Below, piece after piece: positions 34,973 through 48,062 of a DNA stretch of 64,000 bases. How positions within the stretch are numbered: position 1 is the stretch's first letter; each line of letters opens with the position of its first letter. The translations under genes were made by a program, and so were the position numbers. The stretch covers positions 9,965,775 through 10,029,774 of the forward strand of contig CM034595.1 in NCBI GenBank assembly GCA_020091685.1, read 5' to 3'. The DNA is from Lutjanus erythropterus (lineage: Eukaryota; Chordata; Actinopteri; Lutjaniformes; Lutjanidae). The notes beneath the pieces are model-generated. The model was given only the letters and a program-made list of their open reading frames with translations. It was not told the DNA's origin and searched no databases.

Positions 34973-37147
34973 ACTACAAATGATCCCAATTAAATAATAT
35001 GCGAGTGACTGACTCTCACCTATTTGCAGCTCCATAGTTAAATATGTCTATGTGGGGTTCTGTGACATGAAAACTGTGATAAACACCCTGCTGAGCAACA
35101 CATTTCTGAAAAGAAGCTTCTTGAAGACAAAACAAAATAAGACTTCTCTTTTATAAAGGGAAAGAAAATTTTTTTTTCAAACATCTATTATGTTAAAATG
35201 CATTCATAAGTTTCTGTCTCTGTCCTCCAGAAACAACGCCTTAATCAACAAGTATTATGCAGTCATACACAGATGATTTCTTGCAAGAACATCAATATTG
35301 GAAAGCTTGTGAAGAACAAAACTACAGCAGCTCTTTTATATCTGCCATTAACGGATGTCCTCTATGACCAAATTGTACTAGAAAAAAAGAAACAATGAAA
35401 AGTGTCTCCATTAAAGCACACAGAAACACACAGGGAATTTGTACACTTAACAAACCCAACAGCCGCCAATGAATGCAGGGAATCTGGATGATAAATGCAA
35501 ATTCTACTGTATGAGTCTCTGAACATGCTGTGTTCTGTACCCATGCAATCTGCTGGGTATGAATCACGGCTGCTAAATATACAGTATAGTTCCCCTCACT
35601 TTGTACACAGCTATGACAAACTGAAGCTGGCGGGGAATAGGAGAGTCAACAACTATCTGACTAACATTCCCTCATGGTCTGATAGAATACACAAGCAGCC
35701 AATTTCCCTCTGCTCCCTTGTTTTCCCTGCCTGTTGGCTATACAGCCCTCCCCAGATGTTATTTTTAGAAAACCCCTAAACTATACGGGAGGCGAGAGCT
35801 CTGCGCCACAGCCACGCTGAGAACAGGTGCTGCGCAGGACTAGTTAGACAGCTGCAGACTTTTCCTCAAAAGTTTGTTTGTGAGGGAGGGAGGACAGAGT
35901 CAGTGGCACAGCAGTTTGTTGTACACAGGGGCTGGACACAATAACAGAAATACCTGTGAAATATAATGCAATACGTCTGCAACACATGCCGCCTTTTGCT
36001 TTATGAATCTCAGAAAAGTTTGTTAGAGAGTTCTTGATTCAACTCTGTGGTCATTTGTAAGGACAAAAAGTTGCCATAGACTGACACTGCTATCCTTAGA
36101 GCCACACTAGCATGACTAAAAACACACTTTTTAACGTGCAGATTCACAGCTTTTTTTCTGTCATATCATTATAAACTAAATGTGTTTGTGATTTATGAGA
36201 CAAAATAAGCACTTGAGAGAGGACTTCTTGGGCTCAGACAACTTGCAAAGGTAATTTTTGCTTAAATTTCTAAACACAATTGACTAAACACTTAAATCAG
36301 TTTATACAAAAATTGATACATTAGTTGTCCTACTTATTTTGTCTGGCGCCATGTATCATATCATGTATTTTTGCTATTACATTTCCTCTAGGAGGATGAG
36401 AGAGCATCTTTGTGGGGATTCTGGACATGAATTCACATAAAGTAAGTTCTGACTTAAACATCCATCGGCATTAAAGTAACTGAACATCAAAAACAGCCCC
36501 CTGGCACAGTTTATGATGGCCTGTAATGGACACATTTCCAAAAGAGAATAAGCTTGCTAGCTAGTTAAATCAGAAATCCAATAACAGTGTCAGGTAAAGA
36601 GATAATAAGGCTGTTTCACAACACAAAACAATATTGCTTTGCCATTTGCTTTTCTGCCTTGAGAGAAAAACGTGTTGTGACAAAGGCTGCTCAGTTGTGG
36701 CGACATCTTCCAATCCTGAGTGTATGACACTTCAGGTGAGGAGGTGAGGAGGAGGACAAAACCAGAGTCAGACAGTGGGTCTCAAAGCAAGCAATCTCTG
36801 CACCTAATTCTGCGGATACGAGTTCAACAAGCGTTAAACATGTCAACATTAACCTGTTAAACACTGACAGAGTCAGGCACTACCCTGAAGTTCAGCTAAA
36901 CAAAGACATTACTATGTTACTAGGTTTTTACATGATGCTCAAGAACAAAAATGTAGTCAGATAAAACTGAGTTTTGCTCTTCCTGAGACCTCAAAGATAG
37001 TATTTTTACCCCTTTTACACAATACACTTGTAAGTTTAAAAATGGATGGGTCCTTTGGTATCAAAATCAGCTAGACTTATAACACAAGAATGACATGGAA
37101 AAAAAACATGAAAAAAGTTTTTATCCCAGAACTAAAGTGTAAAGAGG

Positions 37148-37930
37148 ATTGCTGCTGCAACATAGAAGTTACTTAGCGATCCACTGCTGCTAACTGTGCT
37201 GTAGCCGCCATTAGGCAGTTAGCAGACGGAGGCCAGTTTGACAGCTGGGAGGAACAAAGTACTGAGGCGATTAACAGGGGCTGCGACCAGGACTCTGACT
37301 CCGGGGGATGACAAAGACATGGCAGCTTCAGGAGGGGACAGGACAGGTGTGAAGCAGTTGAGAAGTGAGTTTTCAGTGAGGTAATTTCTAACCATCCATT
37401 GTATTAATAACTTGACAAGTATTTGTTTTTATGACGTGGTAAGTTATTTTTTCCCGTGTTTTGAACAACTAGACTTGTGTGATGTTACACTGTATTGGAA
37501 TTAATTAAACAGTTCAGTCTCTTTGCTGGTTGTTTCCAGCACATTCAGAGTCATTAAAACTTTTGCTGTAAACTGCCATTAGCTAGTAAGCTCAGTTATC
37601 AGTCCTGACAGAGGCCAGACTGACGACCGGGAATACAGTACTGAGGTGACTTACAGCAGCTCCGACCAGTACTATGGGGGATGACAAAGACATGGCAGGT
37701 ACAGGTGGGGACAGGATAGGCATGAAGGTGTTGAGCAGCGAGTTTGTCAAGAGTCAACTTTCAAGTATAGCTAATTCATTGTGTTGATTAGTCTGCAAAT
37801 ATTTGACTCATCTGATCTTAAAATAAATGAACAAAAAGTTCAAACTAGCTGGTTCCTTCAATCCACTCAGAATCAATAGGGCTGTTATTGTTAGCATTTA
37901 CCACGCGGCTTCACATCCTTTGTAAAATTC
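37148..37930 (+). repeat. Dispersed repeat family A, two tandem copies
   Basis: Two head-to-tail copies about 382 bases apart (GAGGCCAG at 37229 and 37611). Each has the GCCATTAG start, the GAGGCCAG block, the GGGGGATGACAAAGACATGG block and a TAGCTG..CACTCAGA-like end. Copy 1 of the family is at 518-760. Confidence 0.75.
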
Positions 37931-38024
37931 ATATTTTAAACATACAATATGGTACCAGCTGGCAGGAAAGGTACTTAAGGCATTTACTGAATCCCCCTAA
38001 AATATATATTTAAAAAATTAAATT

Positions 38025-38116
38025 ATCAACATAAATGTGCAACAAATAGTTGACTATTTGTTTGAATTAACAACTACTAATCGACTAGGAAAATCTTTAG
38101 TCAGGGGCAGCCCTAA
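38025..38116 (-). mobile_element. hAT-like MITE fragment
   Basis: ACAAATAGTTGACTATTTG, AACTACTAATCGACTAGG and a terminal GGGGCAGCCCTAAA mark one end of a GGGCTGC-type element. Confidence 0.55.
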
Positions 38117-39983
38117 AAACATACTGTGAACGCTCTTATCCTGACAGGTAGGACACAGTGTCGGGCTAAATGGGATTGATGAATAGTCGTTACTTCTGAC
38201 TTGAAGTCAAGAGTCTGTGAAAAGAGACTGTGATCAGTCAGTGTACGTGGTGAAATGCTTACTCAAATAAAACAGGAGTAAAAAGTGCTGACTATCACAC
38301 AGTGACAAACTCTGGCTTTAAAGCCAGGCTGGTGGTGCTGTTATCTTAACGCCAAGTCGTTAAATGGACATGACAACTTTATTACAGCGAAGATGAGCCG
38401 CGAGTTTCATGGGCCTCTTTCTCATGTGCAAAAGGAAGTCATCTATTATGTAGCACAAGCTACAGTGAGTAATTACATACCATAAGCAAAGTATTAATGT
38501 AGTTTGATACAGAGAGCTGAGAGGCCAAGTTCACTGATGGTGTGTGTGGAGTCTTGCTGGTGTCAGGGCCTGTGTGTGGATGCTACAGACTCAGAGATCA
38601 TCCTGTTCTCGCTACATGTTTGACAGCAGACAAAAACACAATCAGAAAAAAAAGTCCTCATTTAAAGTGATAGTTCAGATTATTTCTATTAAGGCTGTAT
38701 GAGTTACTTATTAATAGTCAGTGTATTAGATACAGTAGATGCTGGTTGGCACGGCCTTAGTTGGGAAAGCTAAGCATTGACAGGAAATTGCTGTTAAATA
38801 AGAAAAATATCTCTCAAAACCAACCAAACTCCATAGGTGAAATCAGTCATTTTACCATGCAGCATACAGGAGTTGCTGGTCTATCACTGTCTCAATCTGT
38901 TAGTTAGTTTGTGTTACTGTGTGACTTTGCTGTTTCAAAGGCAAAGTTTGGATTCACTGAAGTCACACAACAACACAAACAAACTAAGAAATGAAGGCAG
39001 TGGAAGACCAGCAACTCCCCTGTTGTGGTGCAGGTAAAAAGACTAATTTCAGCTATGGAGTTTGGTTGATTTGGAGAGTTTTATTTGGCTTATATGATGG
39101 TAGCTTCCCATTGAAAAAGGCTGTCTGACAGCAAAGTAAAGTGGTGAAAATATTGAAAAACATAGTGTGGACCTTTTTTTAAGTGAATAAAATACATTTT
39201 GTTGTTGACCTTGTGTACAGCAGGCGCTGGTGCCCCTCTCTGCTTCTCCAAACTGGGAACGCGCAGACCAGCATCTACAGTAGCTAATAAACTGACTAAC
39301 TCACTCATCCAACCCCACTTCAAATATTCTAAACTATCCCTTTAATAACACTGCAACACGCAAAGGGATTTCCCAATTTATACCATCACAGGCTTCAGGA
39401 AAAATAAAAAAGGAACATGATTTTCATTTTTTAAAGCCTGGGGGCCACCTGGATGAGGCACACATTAGTTGTACCAGTCTTAAATGACCAGATCACGTTC
39501 AATACAGCTAGGCTGTTTATCTAAAGACTTTTTAATACTTCTAATGTCGCCAACCTGCAGGAAAGTAATTATGGATCCTCTAATTACTTGTCTCACTGTA
39601 CGTTGCCAGAAGATAAAGGCAATGTATCATACCAACAACAGCAAATGTCAACTTTCTTAGTCAACAGTCCCCATTGTCGCAGAAGACTTATGAATACCAC
39701 TGAATAGAGGAAAAGTGCCAGCAGCACTGTATCAAGAAACAGGCCATTATTGCTGTGTAACTCCACTATAGTGCTAGCACAGGCTATAGTCTTTCTATTG
39801 TAATGAATATACAGTACATGTGGTCTAGTGGAGCTGTCATCTTAAACACAGAGAACACAGTGTGACAGGCAACATCCCGTTGCCAACACTCTCAGTACCA
39901 CTCAGCTCTATATTACACTGCCAGCCTCCACGGACCAACCTATACACCACTCAGCTTTTATGGGAAACTTTGCTGAACTGCAG

Positions 39984-39986
<3 letters not shown>

Positions 39987-40014
<28 letters not shown>
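39987..40014. repeat. (TG)n microsatellite
   Basis: About 28 bases of uninterrupted TG. Confidence 0.97.
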
Positions 40015-40059
40015 GGCACGTCCACGCTAGAACAGGAGGCACTGGATCTGCCCTGTCCT

Positions 40060-40320
40060 CTCATTAACACTCTCCCCATGTCGGCTAATCACACTCCTGT
40101 TGTGTTGCTGGTAATGTGGCTTTAATTCTTTACGCCGAGAGATGATTCTCTTTCCACATTCTCAACGTTAAAAAGCCAGACAGACAGACAGACAGACGCT
40201 GGCCCTGTACCGAGGTGTGTTAATGCTAACAGCGCGCACTCATTTTAATTAATATTCTGACAGCGTGTACGTGACTGTTTCCATAGTGACGAACTTGGTG
40301 CAGACTGAAAGGGAAAAGGT
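40060..40320. promoter_or_regulatory. Candidate conserved non-coding block
   Basis: Unique sequence with CGGCTAATCACACTC, CATTTTAATTAATATTC and GTTTCCATAGTGAC motifs; includes a short (GACA)n at 40178-40198. Confidence 0.25.
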
Positions 40321-40525
40321 GTTATTAAAAAACATAAGAGTGGCAAACCTGTCTGCATTATACAGTAGCTGCTGCTTCAATCATATTGTTCTCAATGAAA
40401 AGAGGAAGCACTTAAACTACTCACAGCTATGCTACTGAGGCTGTTAACTTGTTAATTACTACTTATTAACAATACCTGTCAGCGTACTAGTCATTTCCCT
40501 TTATATTTGTAATTCTAATATGAAC

Positions 40526-40960
40526 TAGGGATGCACCATAAGTATCTTGTAAAGTAAATAAATGGAAATTATATTATTATTCACGATGAAATTAAAGCCA
40601 TTAATATTGGTTACAATAATATCAGATTTGACAGATTATGTCAAAGTATTTTTAACTTGAATTTTGAGCAAAGTGCTCTATAAAAGCCAAGTATATTTGT
40701 GTAGTTTTTAGATGAACTTCACAAGAAAAGATAAATAAAAGAAAAACATGTAAGAGTGAGAACTGTTCTTCTGAGCTGATCTTTGCTCACTACATCTTAG
40801 CCTTTCTCATCCTCAGGTGTGCATAAACTACAGGTTAGACGAACTTATTTTCAAAAGACAAAAATGTGAAATTATCGGTTATGTTATCAGTATCAGACAT
40901 GAGCAGGTAATTATCGTTTATCATAGCTGCTGAAAAAACTCCATATCACACATCTAACAA
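40526..40960. mobile_element. MITE ('TAGGGATGCAC' family), copy 1
   Basis: Starts TAGGGATGCACCATAAGTAT. Shares TTGACAGAT, GCTCTATAAAAGCCAA and TGATGAAC-like blocks with 49702-49885. The right end is uncertain. Confidence 0.6.
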
Positions 40961-41289
40961 TGAAAGGCCCATCTTTAAACTAATAGTTGTTTCAAGTGTT
41001 TTTAAAGGGTGAATCTGGAGTGTACAGACACTGTACAAGTCTGTGTATTGTATTGTTCTTGTTACTGTGATCACAAGCGTAGAGCAGAAACAGTTAGCTG
41101 ACTCACAGATAAGTCAATGGACAGAAAATAAATCAGCCAGAATATGAACTGAGTAATTGTTTAAGGCAATCCCCTGCTCCCAGCTCCACAAATGTGAAGA
41201 TTTGCTGTTTTTCTTGGATATATATCATGGTCAAATTGAAATCTTTGTGCTTTGAATTATTGGTCAGACCAAAAAAGTAACCTTGGGCT

Positions 41290-41850
41290 AGTACTGGATA
41301 TCCAACACCAATACTTTTTTGGTACTGACTAAAATATGCCCGCAGCAGCAAGTATCAAAAACTGCCAAGTGCCTGTTGCCAATGAATGTCTGCTCAGATT
41401 CATGAACTTTTGGTTTGGAAATTTCTTAAATGAGCATAAAATACACATTTTTTTTTATCTGACAGTCTGGTTTAAATAAAAACTAAATGAAAGTTTGAGA
41501 TTAGTGCTTGCTTGTGCTGAAAACATTTAACATTTGAGAACGTTGACTTCTTTTGTTAAATGAAACGAGTCTGCAGCCATATTAGCAGCTGTTAAATGTT
41601 AATGTCAGCATGCTAACATACTAATCATGACAAGGTTATTTAGCAAGTATAATGTTTAGCATGATGCTCAGTTTAGTGTTGCGTGTTGCCATGCTAATTA
41701 ACACTAAACAGTGATAGTACACAAATTAGTGTAGCTGAGGCCGATTGGAATGTCATTACTTTTGCAGGTATTTAGTCATAAACAAAGTAATTTGGCCTGA
41801 TTGTGGCACTAAATGAAAAATCCAGATTTCACCAAAGTTATTACAATTTC
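41290..41850 (+). repeat. Dispersed repeat family E, copy 2
   Basis: Matches 21985-22530 in the same order, including TTTTTTGGTACTGACTAAAA, CATGCTAACATACTAAT, AGCTGAGGCCGATTGGAATG and TTTTGCAGGTATTTAGTCAT. Confidence 0.75.
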
Positions 41851-42255
41851 TCCTGCAGCAGCAAATAAATAGTTAAATACACAGTATAAGAAAATCCTTG
41901 GCAAACTCTATAAATATTAGAAGAAAAATATCTATAGAATATCTGAGAATAAAGTGGGAGGCCGGCCCAAAATAAATAAAAGATTTTGTATGAAAAGAAA
42001 ATCATACTGAAACTTCATGTTTCTGGCATTTCACAAACTATTAATGTTTTAATAGAATAAAAATTACATGTTAATCGATTATGGCAACAATTGTTGAATG
42101 CTACCAACACAGACACTGACACCACTGTGATGAAACAATAGCCTGCACATCATGAGCCAAGGCAAATCTGGATTTGCAACAGTTAGTTTCTGTGAAAGAA
42201 TTTTGATCCACAGCTGCAAACAGGAAGTCCTGCTTGAGCTCCAGACCTCCCATCC

Positions 42256-42319
42256 TGCTCCTCCTCCTCCTCTTCTTCTTCTTCCTCTTCCTCCTCCTCC
42301 TCCTCCTCCTCCTCCTCTC
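42256..42319. repeat. (CCT)n/(CTT)n triplet repeat
   Basis: About 64 bases of CTC/CTT triplets; produces false poly-Pro and poly-Arg frames. Confidence 0.95.
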
Positions 42320-42440
42320 TACTGTCACATGTATTCAGGCTCTTGGCTTGCTAATCACACTGTGATTCCTCCAACCTTTGGTGTTAAGGTTATTGCACTT
42401 TGAGCAATATTTTCTTGCAAGTCAAAGTTGGGGGTGGGAG

Positions 42441-42461
42441 GGTGTGTGTGTGTGTGTGTGT
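42441..42461. repeat. (GT)n microsatellite
   Basis: About 21 bases of GT next to a G-rich stretch. Confidence 0.9.
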
Positions 42462-42649
42462 TGAGGGGGTAAAGGGGACGTGATGAATGGTATGGCTGAA
42501 GTCTACCGCTGCAACGGCTGGATCGATGGCGATGATACATATACATAATGTACACTCGCTGTAGCTTCCACAACAACTCTGTGATTCATCTTTACCATGA
42601 CAGTAATGCAACGCTGTGACTCAACTGATGTGTGATGATGTGCAAAGAG

Positions 42650-42965
42650 GGCCAGTGCTCCATTCACTATTATTATATAATCGCCTTAATTAATGAAATA
42701 ATATTTTAATTGCCTCAAGAGGAATCTCTTAGCAGGAAAGAGAGGGTTGAAAATGGAGCAGGGTTGGCATGAGCACACTTGTGTCGTCCACCTCTGTGAT
42801 ACCAAAGCGCGTCTTTATCGGTTTACGTGGCCCTTTGGAGCCCTGGCACTCTGCATCTCAGCAGCAACACTAACCTCTCAGGTTACAGCCCCAATCAATA
42901 GCTGGAGAAGTGATGAGCTCAGCGATGAGAAACACAAACTCTGCATTATCAGATCTTCTTATTGA
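42650..42965. promoter_or_regulatory. Candidate conserved non-coding block
   Basis: Unique, repeat-free; AT-rich homeodomain-like core (CGCCTTAATTAATGAAAT) followed by a GC-richer part. No supported frame. Confidence 0.25.
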
Positions 42966-43214
42966 GCCAAAAGCAGGGGGTCCTGTTCAGGAGTGAGGAT
43001 TTGAATCGGCTGCTGTACGGGACAGGCCCAACGCAAGTACAACGAGGTCTGGTCTAACAGTCATATATACATTCTTTATCAGTTGTTGGAGTTTCCTAAC
43101 TAAGTGCATGAACTTTTTTTCCAAATAGTGGCTACTGCAGTAAGGCAAAAATGGAAAATACTGATATGGAGTATAATGAACTCACTCAGTAGTGTTTGTT
43201 ACTGAAGCAAAATC

Positions 43215-43411
43215 TACCTAAGAGTGTTTTCTGTTTTCTTTACTTCTGTGTGACAGTAAACAGAATATCTTTGGGCTGTGGACAACACAAGACATTTGAA
43301 GGCATCATATTGGGCTTCAGGAAATTTTACAGACCAAACAACTAATCAGTTTAACAAGAAAACACTCAAGAGATTAATGGACAATGAAAATAACTGTTAG
43401 TTGCAGCCCTA
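43215..43411. mobile_element. hAT-like MITE ('GGGCTGCAAC' family), truncated
   Basis: Has ACAGAATATCTTTGGGCTG, CACAAGACATTTGAAGGCAT, CCAAACAACTAATC and AACTGTTAGTTGCAGCCCTA at its end. Left end missing. Confidence 0.75.
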
Positions 43412-44980
43412 TTTCTTCTTTCAAAAAGTTGCACAGTCACAATTTTTATGTACTTGTACTTGTATTTACACTTTATGCTGCTTATCTGAAGGGCTACATA
43501 TCACTATGTGTCAGAGGGAAACATTGTACTTGAAGCAAGAATTTGTAAAGAAGAAATAACTAATTCATTCTCATATTAATTAAAAGTTGAACTCAATTCA
43601 ATACACTGCTGCTTCAGCCTTAGTGGGTCTGGCGCGATCATAAGCTAACATTAGCTCATGGCATCTAATGTTAGCATCGCAGTATTGCTTTGCTTTTGGT
43701 ATAAATTAAACTAACTAGACATAACATGTTAATCAGTGAGCTTCACCAGTGCTAGTAGGATGTTTTTCTAAAATTTAACTGGCTAATTATTTCCTTCATA
43801 CTTAGCTTTAGCTTCTTCTCGATTAACTCTCAGACGGAAAGCACACATGCAAATTTCCAAAAAAGTCAAATTAATGTCAAATTAGTTTAAGGCGTCACTA
43901 ATAATAACCTAACACTCTCAAAGGGCTCATTGTGCATAATGACCACATATACTTGCGATACCTAAGTACATTTCACTGATAAATACTGTGGGGTGGGTCC
44001 CACTGGTGAGACATAAAAACATGAAGTGAAACTAAGTGAAACTTTATTTCACTCATTCTTTTGTATTAGTTGCTTCCCCAGTTGATGTTAATGATTGATC
44101 AAAAACACTGTGGGATGTTGGGCCTTTTATGTTGCAGTATTGTTACTTACACTTCAGTAAAATATCTGGAAACATCTCCCACTACTGCATTAAATAAAGG
44201 CAATCAGCAAGGTGAGTCATGTAAAATGCTTCTCAAAGTGCAGCTCCTGTCTAACCACAGTCTGTAATGGCCAACCAGACACAAAGGCTGTATCACCGAC
44301 ACAGACAGCTTGCTTTCCATTTACCCAGACAGAAGAAAAAATGAAGAGCGTCTCTTCAAATCCATCTGCATGACTAACAATCACTGGGGGAGGGGGGGTC
44401 GAGACGTGACAACTTGATGAACCGCCTCTCTCCTTAGCAATAAAACAAAACTCATCTTACAGTTTTAGCGCTAAATGTTTATCCTCTGTGATACAGCAAG
44501 CTTAGATGGAGAGGAGGTGAAAAAGAATAATATCCCAGCTTTGAAGTTCCCTTTCCCTTAAGATGATGGGTGGTCAGGAGGGGAGTCACATTTAAAAGCA
44601 CAGGTAAAAACCAGATAGAGGGGCTTCATCAAACATTCACAGATAGTTAAAGAGGAGGAATGATCATTGACCTCACTGCCGTCATTTTGGCTCTTATTCT
44701 TTGTCGACACTGACCAGTGTGTGTTCAGAGTCGAGTTAGTAGAATTACCTTTGGACTGTTTTGTAAGGATTGTTTTTGTAAAAGTTGGTCTTAAAAACAA
44801 CTTGTGACTAACTATTGGCAAACTATTTCAACATAAACCGATGATACAAATCTACATACAAGACATTATTCAAGGCAATCTGGGAGCTATTTCTATGCAT
44901 GTCTTTGAAGGCTCAGTAACAATTTATTTTACTCAAATTTATGGTCCATATTTACTTATATAGTTTGCTATCATTGTAAT

Positions 44981-45365
44981 TACACTGTAAAACCTAATGC
45001 TCAAATTCATAAGTGGTGAAAACTTAAAGCTCTAGTAACTTAGAAATGCTGAGTAAAATGTTCTTTTGTTTGTGTCCATTTAACTCAAATTGTTCAATTA
45101 ATATGAATTTAACAGAATATAATGTTTTTATGCTTATATATTATTATTATTTAGCTCTGTTAAGTTTCTGTAACGAGAGAAGCGAAAGAAAATTGAGTTG
45201 CATTTACTGAAAATGTTCGAGCTGCTATAATCAATCATCTTAATCTAACTGTAATCAAAGAATAAATGTAACCTCCAACATTTGAGTTTATGAACTCAAA
45301 AAAATTGTGGCAACTGACTGTCTCAGTTTTTTGAGTACTGTTAATTTATTCAGGTTTGCAGTGTA
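44981..45365. mobile_element. MITE with 'TACACTGTAAAACCT' inverted ends
   Basis: Left TACACTGTAAAACCTAA and right CAGGTTTGCAGTGTA are inverted relatives 385 bases apart. The interior holds AACTCAAA and TTGAGTT motifs, typical of the abundant fish 'ACACTGTAAAAA' elements. Confidence 0.75.
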
Positions 45366-47299
45366 TGAGTCTAAGACAGAGACTGAGAGACTAAGACAGG
45401 AGGGGATGCATCAGACCACCCCCACCCCAAAGTCTTAGAAGTCATCTTGATGCATGTGAGTGTTGAGCAGTTGCAGGCATGTAGGAAGAGTCGAGCGTAG
45501 CAGAAATAGAGTAGCATAATTTCTTGCTCTTTATTGGTATTTTCTTTTTTCAATGCAGCCGGCGATTCCCTAAAAATGTATGGAGGTGTCTGCATCTACA
45601 GAGGACCTATCCTTTGACTGTATTTTCTTATTTTCTCATTATTTTGCTGGTACGCTTTACCAACCCAAAACACTGGTATTTGTTCTACGCATTCATGACA
45701 GCTCAGACAAAGCCTACTGATTCTACCTTTAAAAACAAAACAAAACAATAAAACAAACAAAAACAGAAAAACGGAAGCAATCGAATACCAATTTGAACAT
45801 TCGAATCATCAACCCGAATCAGGCTCAAACAAATTCTCATCATCGCCACATCATTTTCAACTGTATTTAGGGTTTCTTTAACACAACTTTAATAAATAAA
45901 TTTCAATTTGGAGCACAGTTTAAAACTCAAGATATTGAGATGCCAACATTGCAATGATATTTTGAGCCTTACAGAATCATTAGCAATAAAAACTAAGATG
46001 ATAAACCATGTTCCTAATACAAAACAACCAAAGGGGCAGTGTGTTTCATATTCATGGAGCCAAACCTAAATATGCTAAATGACTAGCATGAAGCTTAACA
46101 CAAAAGGAACTGGTAGGTAATATATTTTGCAAAAAATGACTACCTATGGCACATCGCCATATGACTAGACAATGAGTCAATACAGTGTAAGATTTGTCAA
46201 TCATTGCAAAGCTAATCATTTAGACAAACAGAATTTAGTCTAATGCTTGACTGAAACAGTTTAACTGCAGTGGAGATTAATGAGTGTCTGTTCTACTGTA
46301 GTTGAGGCCAGAGGACAGGAAACTCAGCTGACATGGACAATAGTGAATGGAGCTAGTTGTCCTCACAGTCATCATCTCAGACTACATTTAGCTGAGCCTG
46401 TCCATGAATTTTACTGGCTTTTTGACCCTGCCAGACAATCTTTCATTGCTTAATTACTTAATGTGAGCAGACTGATCTTTTATAGAAATAATCTGTGATC
46501 ACTGGAGGTCAACATGGTTAGACAAAATGTACTTGAAAGTGAAGTAGAACTCTGATGTCTGACGTGATAAACCTATGGTGAAAAAAACAGTCTCTGCATT
46601 TGCCTCACAGCAATGATGTTGCTCAAACTTCTAACATTTTTCACCATGAGAAATGACATCACTGGGTGTTCCCTGACCCCCTGCTGGAGAGTGACACAAT
46701 CATCTGTACGCTTGATCAAACGTCCCTTCACACCGGCTCCCCACTGACGAGCTTATAAAAGATATATAGTGAAATCCTCCCAATTTGTCTCAGCGAATGA
46801 AACAGCTGCTCTTCTCCGTCATGATTAAGAGAGCCACCCTAAGAAAAGTCCATCATCTTAAAAAGGCTGAAGAAAAACTACAGCAGAAGTTTTCAAGCGG
46901 TAAACCCGAATCCATGCTTCAAAGCGTCCCTTTAGAAAACTCCAGCCTGCGTCATACCCGCACTCTACTTAAGTCTATGGTTTTATTTCTCGGATGTTTT
47001 TAGTGGGGAAATTACTGCTGCAGGTGTGGAATCCTTGAATGTGAGGGCTGCATGTTTCCTGAGGCTGGGTACTCTTTTCAGCCGGAGTGACAGAAGATGC
47101 AGTTGAGTCACTCGGAACAGGTCTTAATTACCCTCCCTTAAACGTCAACTGTAGTCAACATTTGTGCTCATCATCTGGCCTCTTTTAAACATCTGCTGTT
47201 GAAAATATCTTTTCACTCATCTAGGGAGTGGCAATCACGACATGAATAGCGCTTCTAAAGTTCACTGGCCACACGTCTAATTTAAGTCCTTTCAGGCCT

Positions 47300-48062
47300 G
47301 TCACCATGTTACATGTCTTGTCATGTGTCTGTTAATATTCGGCCACCAAACCCCTAAATTTGGTGGCCAAAGTACATACTTGGTGGCCTGAATGTAAACT
47401 TGTGTTAACTTCTGTAAAAAAATACAGAAAAGGCAACTTATAACCTTCCTTAACTGTAAAACTTGTGTTGTCCACTGTTCCCATGAACTGTGCTGTGTTT
47501 TTTTTCCTGAAGGCACTGTTTCCAATGAAAAATGAGCTGGACTTCTCAGCTAGTTCAGGAAAGAGGTGGCTCAAAACCGCAGTACATTATATCCTTTGAT
47601 GCGTCATGCTCTAGCAACTAAAACTTCTGTTTCCATTCAATTTTAATTGTCATTTTGTTTTATCATTGTCCGCCATTTGTGTTTCTGGTTTGTTTGTCAG
47701 GATTGCATTAGCAGTTTGCATAGGCTCAGTTGAGGCCCTGACATATCGGTAGCTAGCCAGCAACGAGTGCTGTTCACTGTTTAGAATGTGGAACAAAAAG
47801 GAGGAACTGGAACGTTTGTGGAACTGTAATATTGTATTGGCTTGCAGCTTGTGGATAAAACTTGTGGCCACAGCGGGTCACCTACATGGAATATTTGGTG
47901 GCCACAGAGCAATTTCTTGTGACAGGGAATCAGGATTTTTGTAGAACTGTAACGTTGTGTTGGCAAAAAGTTGCAGCATGGGGATAAAGCTTGGTGGCCA
48001 CCTACATGGAATATACAGAGTAACTTTTCGTGGTCATGGGCCAGCAGGCCATGGTTAATGTC
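47300..48062 (-). repeat. Dispersed repeat family D, long copy with internal tandem units
   Basis: Rich in TTGGTGGCC motifs. Two internal units, about 47818-47905 and 47940-48015, both read GAACTGTAA..TTGT.TTGGC, GTGGATAAA or GGGGATAAA, and ACCTACATGGAATAT. Related to 18596-18665. Confidence 0.7.

Noticed and set aside
42101-42403. Poly-Arg and poly-Pro frames
   Set aside because: Direct product of the CCT/CTT triplet repeat.
46785-47003. 72-codon plus-strand frame with a basic, helix-like stretch
   Set aside because: Lys-rich composition caught attention, but there is no splice context, no family match and no neighbouring exon.
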